This document shows, one piece after another, positions 52,319-60,375 of a DNA stretch of 64,000 bases; position 1 is the stretch's first letter, and each line of letters starts with the position of its first letter. Source of the DNA: Halorussus rarus (lineage in GTDB: Archaea; Halobacteriota; Halobacteria; Halobacteriales; Haladaptataceae). Below the pieces are notes generated by a model. That model was not told the DNA's origin. It worked only from the letters and a program-made list of their open reading frames with translations, and searched no databases. Both the position numbers and the translations under genes were made by a program. The DNA is taken from NCBI RefSeq assembly GCF_003369835.1, contig NZ_QPMJ01000002.1:744001-808000 (forward strand), in the 5' to 3' direction.

Positions 52319-53467
52319 ATGAGCCTCTACCGAGCCCTCCTGCTGGCGCTGATCGTCGTCGGCGGCGCGGTGACCGCCGGCGTCGCGGCGGGCGCGACGG
52401 TCCACGATGGCGCGGAGCGCGTCGCGGACGATACCGCCGACCGCGACGGCGCCGAGCGCACCGCCTCGCCGGTCCCCGCAGACGTCGACGCTGCCGAGGT
52501 CCGGGCCGGCGCCGCCGCCCAGGACGCGGCGAACAACTCCACCGGCGGCTCGGCACTGGGCGCGGACATCTCGGCGTTCATGCAGACGAGCGCCGCGGAG
52601 GTCGACGGCGCGGTCGAGACCGGCATGTGGGGCGCGGCGTTCAACGGCACCGAGAACCGGTCGGAGCGCGTCCGGCTCGTCGAGCGCCGGACCGAGGAGC
52701 TCAATTCGACGCTGGCCGAACTCCGGGAGCGCAAGGCCGAACTCGTCGCCGAGCGCGCCGCCGGCAACGCGAGCGAGGCGGCGTACAAGGCCAAGATAAG
52801 CGGCCTCGTCGGCCGGATCAACGCGCTCGAATCGGCCGTCGACGCCACCGCGGACCGCGCCGAGGAGGTCGGCGTCGACCCCGAGGCGCTCGGCACGCTC
52901 CGGACCGCGACCGCGAACCTGTCCGGGCCCGAGCTCGCGGCGGTCGCGCGCAACGTGACCGGCGTCGGCACCACCCCCGTCGCTCCAGGAAACGGCCGGG
53001 CCGGCCCGGCGAACGGCGAGCGGCCCGGCGCCGGCAACGCCAACGGAACCGGCAACGGGCTCGGCCTCGAGAACGGCACCGACCTCGGGAACGGGACCGC
53101 CGTCGGCGACGGAGACCGACCCGGCGTCGGTAGCGAGGACGCCGCGGGCAACGCCACCGGAGCGAACGGCGCCGGCGTGGGCTCCGAGGGTAACAACGTC
53201 ACGAACGTCGGTAACGGCAACAGGGGTGCGGGACAGAGCGGCGACGGCGACCCGCCGAGTCGCCGCGGCAACGGCGACGGGAACGCCAGCAGCGGCGGAC
53301 CGGGCAGCGACGGAACGCCCGCCGGCGCGGCCGACGGCGTCCGGAGCACGGTCGCGGCGGTCGACGGCCCGACCGAGACGGTCCTGGCGACCGTCACCGC
53401 GACTCCCGGCCTCTTCGGTCACGTCTCGACCGCGCTCGAAGCGCCCGCCGTCGCGCCGGCCGCGTAG
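52319..53467 (+). CDS. Haloarchaeal secreted protein with coiled coil (DUF7096-like)
   Basis: 382 residues. Signal peptide (1-25, YRALLLALIVVGGAVTAGVA), a helical coiled-coil region (about 85-180, VERRTEELNSTLAELRERKA and KAKISGLVGRINALESAVDA), and a long Gly/Asn/Asp-rich low-complexity C-terminal half (about 220-345) with many NGT/NAT sequons. TTTTTAAG lies about 27 bases and GGAGG about 5-9 bases before the ATG. Followed by an ArsR-type regulator, an arrangement I associate with DUF7096/DUF7094-type haloarchaeal loci. Function unknown. Confidence 0.78.
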   Translation: MSLYRALLLALIVVGGAVTAGVAAGATVHDGAERVADDTADRDGAERTASPVPADVDAAEVRAGAAAQDAANNSTGGSALGADISAFMQTSAAEVDGAVETGMWGAAFNGTENRSERVRLVERRTEELNSTLAELRERKAELVAERAAGNASEAAYKAKISGLVGRINALESAVDATADRAEEVGVDPEALGTLRTATANLSGPELAAVARNVTGVGTTPVAPGNGRAGPANGERPGAGNANGTGNGLGLENGTDLGNGTAVGDGDRPGVGSEDAAGNATGANGAGVGSEGNNVTNVGNGNRGAGQSGDGDPPSRRGNGDGNASSGGPGSDGTPAGAADGVRSTVAAVDGPTETVLATVTATPGLFGHVSTALEAPAVAPAA

Positions 53468-53543
53468 GTCTCGCCGGCCGGCGACGCCGGGACGCGACCG
53501 AGAGACACGCTTTTGGGCGCGCGATTCCTACCCCCGGTAGCGA

Positions 53544-54365
53544 ATGGACTCCGCCGAGCTACTCGACATCCTCGGGAACGAGAACCGGAGGCGCATCCTC
53601 CGACTGCTCGCCCGACGACCCTGTTACGTCACCGAGATCAGCGAGTACCTCGGCGTCAGCCCGAAGGCCGTCATCGACCACCTCCGGAAGCTCGAGGACG
53701 CCGGGCTGGTCGAGAGCCGGACCGACGACCAGCGCCGGAAGTACTTCTCGATCTCGCGCAACCTCCGGCTGGAGGTCAGCGTCTCGCCCTACGAGTTCGG
53801 GATGAAGAGCGCCTACCCCGCGAGCGCGAACCTCGACGCAAGCCGGTGGCGCTACGTCTCGCTCAACGTCCAGCTCGACGCCGCCGAGGCCGACGAACGG
53901 TCGGACGAGTCGGGCGCGGACGCCGGAATCGAGTCCGGAGAGCCCGAGAGCGAACCGGACGACGCCGCCGAGACCGAGTCGGTCGACAGTCCCGAGAACG
54001 AGCGAGCAGAGGACGCCAGCGCCGAGAGCGACGGGGACGACGCCGCGGACGGGACGGCAACCGACCTCGCGTCGGAGCTCGACGAGCTCAGGCAGCTCCA
54101 GCGCGAGCTGTCGCTGGCCCAGCGGTGGGTCCACGGCCGCATCGCCGACGTGCAGGACCGGCTCGGCGACGCGGTCGACGGCGACGGGGAGGCCCGGCTC
54201 CGAGCCGACGCGCTGGCGGCCGTCGCGGGCGGCGCGACCACCGTCGCGGAGGTGAGCCGGGCGGTCGAGGCCCCCGAGCACGCCGTCGAGGCGTCGCTGG
54301 TCGAACTGGCCGACCGGGGGTTCGTCGACCGGACCGACGACGGGGAGTGGACGCTCGCGGAGTGA
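53544..54365 (+). CDS. ArsR-like winged-helix regulator with coiled coil
   Basis: 273 residues. N-terminal wHTH: MDSAELLDILGNENRRRILR, then CYVTEISEYLGVSPKAVIDH and KLEDAGLVESRTDDQRRKYF. The middle contains a disordered acidic segment (about 115-170), then a helix that may dimerise (LDELRQLQRELSLAQRWVHG), and a second winged-helix-like segment near the end (ADALAAVAGGATTVAEVSRA, VEASLVELADRGFVDRTDDG). It may have two DNA- or protein-binding heads. Paired with the preceding secreted protein gene. Confidence 0.85.
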   Translation: MDSAELLDILGNENRRRILRLLARRPCYVTEISEYLGVSPKAVIDHLRKLEDAGLVESRTDDQRRKYFSISRNLRLEVSVSPYEFGMKSAYPASANLDASRWRYVSLNVQLDAAEADERSDESGADAGIESGEPESEPDDAAETESVDSPENERAEDASAESDGDDAADGTATDLASELDELRQLQRELSLAQRWVHGRIADVQDRLGDAVDGDGEARLRADALAAVAGGATTVAEVSRAVEAPEHAVEASLVELADRGFVDRTDDGEWTLAE

Positions 54366-54396
54366 CGCGGCGCGACGAACGCGACGGGGGTCCGAC

Positions 54397-54900
54397 TCAG
54401 ATGTCTTCGGTCAGGCCCTTCCGGAGGTCGCCGCCGAAGTACGCGCCGAGCGCGCCCGCCAGTAGGCCGGTCCCCGCGCCGAACGCCGCGATGGGGACGC
54501 CCATTCCGCCGGCGACCGAGAGCGCGAGGTGGCCGAGCAGGGCGGTGACGCCGGCCGCGACCGCGCCCGCGGTGGCCGACTCGAGGACGGTCGAGCGCTC
54601 GACCGCGAGGCCGAGCACGAACGCGCCGGCGAACACGCCGAGGAGTCCCGCCAGGTTGTCGAGGAACGGGAGCGGGACGAAGGCGGTGCCGGCGACCATA
54701 CCGCCGCCGAGCAGGGCGAGCGCGTAGAGGAACGCGCGGGGCGAGAAGATGTTCGCGGCGCGGTGCTGGAGGCGCCGGCCGAACGACGTGGAGGACGACG
54801 CGGAGGACTGGGTCTCGGCGTCCGCGGAGTCGTCACCGAGAACGTCGGTGAAGTCGTCCGCGACCGAATCGCGGGTGCGCTGGTCGGAGCGCTGGGGCAT
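54397..54900 (-). CDS. Membrane protein with Gly/Ala-rich helices
   Basis: 167 residues. N-terminal acidic disordered segment (1-45), then four or five helices from about 58 onward: FLYALALLGGGMVAGTAFVP, LAGLLGVFAGAFVLGLAVER, then GVTALLGHLALSVAGGMGVP and FGAGTGLLAGALGAYFGGDL. The Gly-rich packing resembles the DUF456 family but not clearly enough to assign. Convergent with the ArsR-type gene and divergent from gatD across repeat copy C. Start ATG 54900. Confidence 0.7.
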   Translation of the reverse strand: MPQRSDQRTRDSVADDFTDVLGDDSADAETQSSASSSTSFGRRLQHRAANIFSPRAFLYALALLGGGMVAGTAFVPLPFLDNLAGLLGVFAGAFVLGLAVERSTVLESATAGAVAAGVTALLGHLALSVAGGMGVPIAAFGAGTGLLAGALGAYFGGDLRKGLTEDI

Positions 54901-55055
54901 ACGGGAGTGTGTGTCGGCCGAGGTAATGGGTCTTTCCGTGGATGAGCCATCTCGCTGCGTGTTTTCCCCCGTATCGGTTTTGCCAATCTGCCCGGATAGA
55001 GCATCCTGACGCTCGTTTCTCGATGCAGGCACAGTCGTGGTCGTGACGCCCCCTC

Positions 55056-55143
55056 GAAAGCCCCTCGCTCAGCACGGCCCCTTTCAGTCCCACCCTGTCG
55101 GTTGGTCCGCCGGGCGCTTCCCGGTGGCCTGTCTCACCGAGCG
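55056..55143. repeat. Structured intergenic repeat, copy C
   Basis: GAAAGCCCCTCGCTC (55056-55070) and GGCCCCTTTC (55076-55085) retain the outer boundaries of copies A and B but lack the long stem interior. They are followed by CCCACCCTGTCGG and CTCACCGAGCG (55133-55143). It lies in the 355-base divergent gap (54901-55255) that otherwise contains only the gatD promoter. Confidence 0.55.
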
Positions 55144-55255
55144 CGTCCGGCGCCTGTCGCTGCTTTCTTCCTCGATCGTGCCCGCCGCGTCGCCCCACAC
55201 CACACGTTCCGCCCGAAAAGATGGTTTCAAGTCCGGCGCGCCGGTACCTCGTGGT

Positions 55256-56503
55256 ATGAATCCCGGCGACCGCGTCCGCGTCCAGCGGGCCGACCAGACC
55301 TACGAGGGCGTCCTGCTCCCCTCCTCGACGAGCCAGAACCTCGTCGTCAAGCTGGAGGGCGGCTACAACGTCGGAATCGACCGCGACGACGCCGACGTCG
55401 ACGTGCTCGAGACCGACGTCTACGACATCGACGCCGGCGAGACCGACGAGGAGTCGGCGGTGGAGTTCGACCCCGACCTCCCGACCATCTCGCTCATCTC
55501 GACCGGCGGCACCATCGCCTCGACCGTCGACTACCGGACCGGCGCCGTGACCGCCCAGTTCGACGCCGAGGACGTGCTCCGGGCGGTCCCGGACCTCGCG
55601 GGCCGGGCCAACTACCGGGGCCGCGTGGTGACCAACATCCTCAGCGAGAACATGACCCCCGACGTGTGGCGTGAGCTCGCCGAGGCCGTCCGCGAGGAGA
55701 TCGAGGCCGGCGCCGACGGCGTGGTCGTGATGCACGGCACCGACACGATGCAGTTCACCGCGAGCGCCCTCTCGTTCATGCTCGACACCCCCGTTCCCGT
55801 CGTGTTCACCGGGAGCCAGCGGTCGGCCGACCGGCCGTCCTCGGACAACGTGATGAACGCGGTCTGCGCGGTCGAGGCCGCCAAGGCCGACGCCGCGGAG
55901 GTGCTGGTCTGCATGCACGCGACCGAGAGCGACGACGTCTGCGCGCTCCACCGCGGGACGCGGGTCCGCAAGAACCACACCTCGCGCCGCGACGCCTTCG
56001 AGACGGTGGGCCGCAGCCCCCTCGGCGAGGCCGCGTACGGCGGCGGCGACGTCGAGATAAGCTTCCGGCGCGCTCACGGCGAGCGCGGCGAGACGGACCT
56101 CGACCTCTCGCCCGACCTCGACCCCGACGTGGAGCTGGTCAAGTTCACGCCCGGCACCGACGAGTCGATCCTCGACCTCGCGGATGGCAAGGACGGACTC
56201 GTGCTGGAGGGCACGGGCCTGGGCCACGTCCACACCGACTGGATCCCCCGCATCGGGGAACTGGTCGACAACGGGACGACAGTGGTCATGACCAGCCAGT
56301 GCCTCCGGGGCCGGGTCTGCGACCGGGTGTACGACACCGGCCGGGACCTGCTCGACGCGGGCGTCGTGGAAGCCGGCGACACGCTCCCCGGCACCGCGAA
56401 GGTGAAGCTGATGTGGGCGCTGGAGAACAGCGCCGACCCCGCCGAGACGATGCGCGAGCCCGTCGCGGGCGAACTGACCGAGCGCTCGGTGCCCTGGGAG
56501 TGA
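55256..56503 (+). CDS. gatD: Glu-tRNA(Gln) amidotransferase subunit D
   Basis: 415 residues. N-terminal GatD-specific tudor-like domain MNPGDRVRVQRADQTYEGVL and SQNLVVKLEGGYNVGIDRD, then an L-asparaginase-type domain with ISLISTGGTIASTVDYRTGA (catalytic Thr), GVVVMHGTDTMQFTASALSF and SQRSADRPSSDNVMN. With GatE, it transamidates Glu-tRNA(Gln) to Gln-tRNA(Gln), the archaeal route. gatE is not adjacent. TTTCAAG at about 55225-55231 lies 25-31 bases upstream, supporting ATG 55256 rather than the in-frame extension to 55037. Confidence 0.95.
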   Translation: MNPGDRVRVQRADQTYEGVLLPSSTSQNLVVKLEGGYNVGIDRDDADVDVLETDVYDIDAGETDEESAVEFDPDLPTISLISTGGTIASTVDYRTGAVTAQFDAEDVLRAVPDLAGRANYRGRVVTNILSENMTPDVWRELAEAVREEIEAGADGVVVMHGTDTMQFTASALSFMLDTPVPVVFTGSQRSADRPSSDNVMNAVCAVEAAKADAAEVLVCMHATESDDVCALHRGTRVRKNHTSRRDAFETVGRSPLGEAAYGGGDVEISFRRAHGERGETDLDLSPDLDPDVELVKFTPGTDESILDLADGKDGLVLEGTGLGHVHTDWIPRIGELVDNGTTVVMTSQCLRGRVCDRVYDTGRDLLDAGVVEAGDTLPGTAKVKLMWALENSADPAETMREPVAGELTERSVPWE

Positions 56504-56508
56504 GTCGC

Positions 56509-57450
56509 GTGAGCGGCACGCACGTCAGCGTCGACGTCAGAGCGGCGCGTCACGACGACTACGAGGACATCGAGGCGTTCACCACGAACACCTGGCCCGA
56601 GCGCGACGGCGGCGACTACATCCCGGACGTCTACCACGACTGGATCGAGGGCGACCGCCGCCGGACCGCAGTCGCCGAGGTCGGCGGCGAGGTGGCCGGC
56701 ATCGCCCAGTGCGTCATGCTCTCGGAGTGGGAGGCGTGGTGTCAGGGGATGCGCGTGAACCCGGAGTTCCGCGGCCGGGGCGTCAGCGTCGCGGTCACCG
56801 AGGACCTCTTCGACTGGGCGCGCGAGCAGGGTGCGACCGTCGCCCGGAACATGGTCTTCTCGTGGAACGTGGCCGGCCTGGGCCAGTCGCGGGCCGCCGG
56901 CTTCGACCCCGCGACCGAGTTCCGGTGGGCCCACCCCGAGCCCCGTCCCGACTCCGGCCGGGGTTCGACCGACGGGAGCGACGCCGAGACGACGGCGGAC
57001 CCGAACGCGGCGTGGCGGTTCTGGACCGACAGCGACGCCCGCGACCGACTCGGCGGGCTCGCGCTCGACCCGGAGGAGACGTGGGCGGTCTCGCAGCTCA
57101 CCCGCGAGCACCTCCGGGCCGCGGCCGACGAGGACGGCCTGTTCGTCGTCCAGGACGACGGCACGCGCGGGTTCGCCCACCGCGTCCGCGAGTACGAGCG
57201 GCAGGCCGGCGACGACGACGGCTCGGAGAAGACCGAACGGTGGGTCGAGTACGGCGTCGGCGCGTGGGCCGACGCCGAGGGCGCGCGGGCGGTCCTCGAC
57301 GCGGTCGCCCGCGACGCCGCCGACCGGGGCGCCGACCGGACCCGGGTCCTGATCCCCGAGTCGGTCCGCCACGTCAGCGACGTCGCGTACTGCCGGGTCG
57401 AGGTGTCGGACGAGCCCGACTTCGTGCTGGGCGCGGACCTGACCCGGTAG
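56509..57450 (+). CDS. GNAT-family N-acetyltransferase
   Basis: 313 residues. N-terminal GNAT domain: VSVDVRAARHDDYEDIEAFT, then GEVAGIAQCVMLSEWEAWCQ, GMRVNPEFRGRGVSVAVTED (acetyl-CoA pyrophosphate loop R-G-x-G-x) and NVAGLGQSRAAGFDPATEF. The C-terminal half (160-313) is a second degenerate domain of the two-GNAT kind. Substrate unknown. GTG 56509 lies 5 bases after the gatD stop, with a GGAG ahead, so it is in the gatD operon. Confidence 0.88.
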   Translation: MSGTHVSVDVRAARHDDYEDIEAFTTNTWPERDGGDYIPDVYHDWIEGDRRRTAVAEVGGEVAGIAQCVMLSEWEAWCQGMRVNPEFRGRGVSVAVTEDLFDWAREQGATVARNMVFSWNVAGLGQSRAAGFDPATEFRWAHPEPRPDSGRGSTDGSDAETTADPNAAWRFWTDSDARDRLGGLALDPEETWAVSQLTREHLRAAADEDGLFVVQDDGTRGFAHRVREYERQAGDDDGSEKTERWVEYGVGAWADAEGARAVLDAVARDAADRGADRTRVLIPESVRHVSDVAYCRVEVSDEPDFVLGADLTR

Positions 57451-57498
57451 GTCGCGGAGCTCGGGCGGTTCGTGGCGTGCGGCCGCGGACGACTCGCG

Positions 57499-58686
57499 CT
57501 AATCGTCGTCGGCGGCGGGCTTCTCGTCGGGCTGGTCGTCGCCCCCGTCGTCGGGCGTCGGGATGCTCGCGTCGGACACCTCGACGCCGTCGTCCCAGTC
57601 GAACTCGTCGAGTTCGTCGCTGTGGCGCAGGACGAACGGTCCGGACGCCAGCGTCTGGAGCGTCACCGTCATCGCGCGGATGACGTAGGAGGTCAGCACG
57701 ACGTAGGGGGCGAGCGCGATGGTGTAGGAGAAGGCGACGAACATCGTGAGCGGCTTCATGCTGAACTCCTGGGAGACGATCCACAGCTCCTCGATCGGGA
57801 TGAACTGCTTGGAGTGGATCGCCAGCATCACGTACGAGATGAAGACCACGGTCGGGAGCGCGACGTAGAGGAGTCGGGCCGACAGCCGGGCGAACTCCCG
57901 CTTGTAGTACAGCGACTTGAAGTACTCCCGGCCGGTGGCGAACACCTTCAGCGTCTCCACGAGGTCGTCGATGGCCTCCTGCTGGTCGTCGCTCAGGCAG
58001 TGGCCGTACTTGCGCTTGAACCGGCGGGCGACGTGGAGCTGCCAGGAGTAGTCGTAGTTCAGGCCGGCGAGCAGCACCTTGAACGAACCGAAATTCGAGC
58101 CCGAGAGCGTGTCGGCCGCCCGCTCGGCCTCCTTCGTGACCTCCTCGGAGAAGATCTTCGCCTCCTCGGCGAACTCGTCGTTGTCGCCCTCCTCGGCGAT
58201 CTCCTCGATGCCGTTGGCCTGGCGGTCGATGACCTTGAGGATCGTCCGGAGGAACTCGGCCGGCCGGGCGGGGCTCACGTCCGACTCGATGAACTCCTCG
58301 ATCTGCCCCCGGTAGCGGATGGAGGCGTCGATGCGCTCGCGCTGGCTCTCGATGTCGGTGATCTCCTCGGAGAGGACGATGGAGTTGATGGAGACGACGA
58401 TGGAGACCAGCAGTATCGACCCGCTCAGGAGGGCGCTGAACAGCGTCTGGACCGTGTTGGTGTTCGAGAGCAGGTTGTCGATGTTCCACGGCCGGAGCAC
58501 CGACGCGATCAGGAGGACTGCCAAGACGCCGACCAGCAGGGCGAACGCGACCCACATCCGCTTGCCGCGCAGGACGATCCACTGTCGGAGCCGCCGATAG
58601 GGCGAGGTCGCCTTCTCTCGCTCCCGCTCGCCCGGTATCAGCGAATCGAGCGCGCGCTCCTCGGACCCGTCCCCACCCAGTTCCAT
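57499..58686 (-). CDS. Multi-helix membrane protein with cytoplasmic helical domain
   Basis: 395 residues. N-terminal polar segment, helices near 44-65 and 80-104, a long soluble helical domain (about 110-265) with ESQRERIDASIRYRGQIEEF and YKSLYYKREFARLSARL-like segments, then two further helices near 270-292 and 315-345. A disordered acidic tail ends the protein. No domain recognised. It resembles putative mechanosensitive or ion-transport scaffolds in layout, but I do not assign one. Convergent with the GNAT gene. Confidence 0.78.
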   Translation of the reverse strand: MELGGDGSEERALDSLIPGEREREKATSPYRRLRQWIVLRGKRMWVAFALLVGVLAVLLIASVLRPWNIDNLLSNTNTVQTLFSALLSGSILLVSIVVSINSIVLSEEITDIESQRERIDASIRYRGQIEEFIESDVSPARPAEFLRTILKVIDRQANGIEEIAEEGDNDEFAEEAKIFSEEVTKEAERAADTLSGSNFGSFKVLLAGLNYDYSWQLHVARRFKRKYGHCLSDDQQEAIDDLVETLKVFATGREYFKSLYYKREFARLSARLLYVALPTVVFISYVMLAIHSKQFIPIEELWIVSQEFSMKPLTMFVAFSYTIALAPYVVLTSYVIRAMTVTLQTLASGPFVLRHSDELDEFDWDDGVEVSDASIPTPDDGGDDQPDEKPAADDD

Positions 58687-58777
58687 TCCACCGTTGGTAG
58701 CGGCGCGGAACGTTAAGCACTTCTGGCTGACCCGGAAAGCCGATCCGGACCGCGGCCCGGGGTCTACCTGCGGCGCG

Positions 58778-59068
58778 TCAGGGCGCGGTTACGGACCCGC
58801 CGCTGACCGGCGGGAACAGCGCGAGCTCGTCGCCGTCGTCGAGCTCGGTGTCGAGGCCGTCCTCGGCGTGGACGTTCGTCCCGTTCCGGAGGACGTTGAT
58901 GTGGTCGCGCAGGTCGCCCTCCTCGTCGTAGATTCGGTCCTCCAGGCCGGGGTGGTCGGCGACCAGCGCCGCGAGCGCCGCCCCGACCGTCTCGCCGGGG
59001 TCGGCGTCGACGTCGACCCGCTTGCCGCCGGCGATCTCGGCGAGGTCCGCGAACAGCTTCCACTCCAT
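58778..59068 (-). CDS. samp1: SAMP1-like ubiquitin-fold protein with a C-terminal tail after the diglycine
   Basis: 96 residues of the MoaD/SAMP1 beta-grasp family: MEWKLFADLAEIAGGKRVDV, DLRDHINVLRNGTNVHAEDG, then ELALFPPVSGG. The Haloferax SAMP1 ends exactly at VSGG. Here a five-residue tail, SVTAP (92-96), follows Gly91, so the diglycine is internal and would need trimming before adenylation by UbaA-type E1. Functions of SAMP1 include protein sampylation and molybdopterin sulfur transfer. A JAMM protease gene lies at 43409. Start ATG 59068 matches the family N-terminus. Confidence 0.9.
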   Translation of the reverse strand: MEWKLFADLAEIAGGKRVDVDADPGETVGAALAALVADHPGLEDRIYDEEGDLRDHINVLRNGTNVHAEDGLDTELDDGDELALFPPVSGGSVTAP

Positions 59069-59142
59069 GTCCGACTGGTTGGCACCGGTCGGCCTTTGTT
59101 CCATCGCTCGCGGAGACCCCCTCGTCCCCTCTCGAGACCCGG

Positions 59143-60375
59143 TCACTCGGCGACGACCGGTTCGGTCCCGCCGCCCGCCGCGGCCTCGACCTTCCGGAGC
59201 AGTTCGGGCCGGGCGACCACGTAGAGCGTGTCGCCGGCCCCGAGCAGCCGGTCGGTGGGCGGAATCGTCTCGACGCCGTCGGCGCCGCGGACCGCGACCA
59301 CCGTCGCGTCGATGCTGCCGACCGGCGCGCCGACCAGCGGGCTGTCGGCCGAGAGCGAGACCGCGCCGACCGTCTCGTCGGCCGCCCGGAGCCGCGCGGA
59401 GAACTCCCGGTCGGCCCGGGGCTGGGTCGGCAGCGTCACCAGCCGGTACTCGGCGCCGGGGTCGAGGCGGGCGGCGTCGGCGGCGTCGAGCGCCAGCGTC
59501 ACCACGTCCCCCGCCGTCGCCCGGAGCTCGGCCGTGGCAATCCGCTGGGGATCCGAGTCCGGAGATTCGGCGCTCGCCGATTCGGAACTCGGCGATTCGT
59601 CGGCCGGGTGCTCGTCTCCACCTCCCTCCTCATCACCGCTCCCCGCCGGCGGAGTCTCTCGCCACACCTGCACGACGTCGCCCGCGCCGGCGCTGAACGC
59701 CGGGTCCGCCCGGACCGCGACCGCGACCGTCCCCGGCGCGAGCGTCGGCCCGATTCCGGCCGCACGCCCGCCCGCCGCGAGGTACGCGACCGTCCCGTCG
59801 TCGGCGAGTTCGACGTCCACGTGGGCCACGCCGTAGTCGTCGCGGAGGCGTTCGACCAAGCGTTCGCGGAGTTCGGCCACCGTCAGGCCGCGCGGAAACC
59901 GGAGCGTCTTGCCCGCCAGCGACTCGGCGGTCTCGGCGTCGAGGGGTTCGTACCCGTCGATCTCCTCTATCTCGTCGGGGAGTTCGACGGTCACGAACCG
60001 GCCGACCGACCCGACGAACCGGCTCACGTCGGCGTCGACGCCGACGACGCCGGCGAGGAGGTGCGCGCCAGACCGCGCGCCGACCGAGGCCGCGCCCGCG
60101 CCCAGGACGAACGCCGCGACGGTGACCGCCACGGTACCGGTCGACGGCACGACGCGGCCGGCGCTGAGGAACTGGCGGAGCGCCGTGGTGGTGTTGAGCC
60201 ACGCGCCGACGACGCCGAGGCCGACCAGCACGGCCAGGCCCTCCGGCATCTCCTCGCGGGCGTACGACCGGTAGAGCAGGCTCGCCAGGGTGGCCGCGCC
60301 GCCGGCGAGCAGCGTGAGGCCGAGTACCCGCCCGACAGCCACCGCGGGGCGTTCGAGCGCCGCGAGGAGGTTCAT
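59143..60375 (-). CDS. Membrane protein with two RCK_C/TrkA-C domains
   Basis: 410 residues. N-terminal part with four membrane helices (about 14-38, 46-62, 82-104, 106-128), then a first RCK_C-type domain (about 130-240, FPRGLTVAELRERLVERLRD to GAGDVVQVWR) and a second one (about 330-400, SPLVGAPVGSIDATVVAVRG, DRLLGAGDTLYVVARPELLR). There is an acidic linker between them. No pore sequence, so a regulator rather than a channel. Starts inside the stop of the gene at 60372 (ATGA), and both lie divergent from a potassium channel gene. Confidence 0.85.
   Translation of the reverse strand: MNLLAALERPAVAVGRVLGLTLLAGGAATLASLLYRSYAREEMPEGLAVLVGLGVVGAWLNTTTALRQFLSAGRVVPSTGTVAVTVAAFVLGAGAASVGARSGAHLLAGVVGVDADVSRFVGSVGRFVTVELPDEIEEIDGYEPLDAETAESLAGKTLRFPRGLTVAELRERLVERLRDDYGVAHVDVELADDGTVAYLAAGGRAAGIGPTLAPGTVAVAVRADPAFSAGAGDVVQVWRETPPAGSGDEEGGGDEHPADESPSSESASAESPDSDPQRIATAELRATAGDVVTLALDAADAARLDPGAEYRLVTLPTQPRADREFSARLRAADETVGAVSLSADSPLVGAPVGSIDATVVAVRGADGVETIPPTDRLLGAGDTLYVVARPELLRKVEAAAGGGTEPVVAE

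Noticed and set aside
55037-55255. In-frame N-terminal extension of gatD
   Set aside because: It runs through repeat copy C and the TATA box of gatD, so it cannot be transcribed as coding sequence; GatD family starts at MNPGD.
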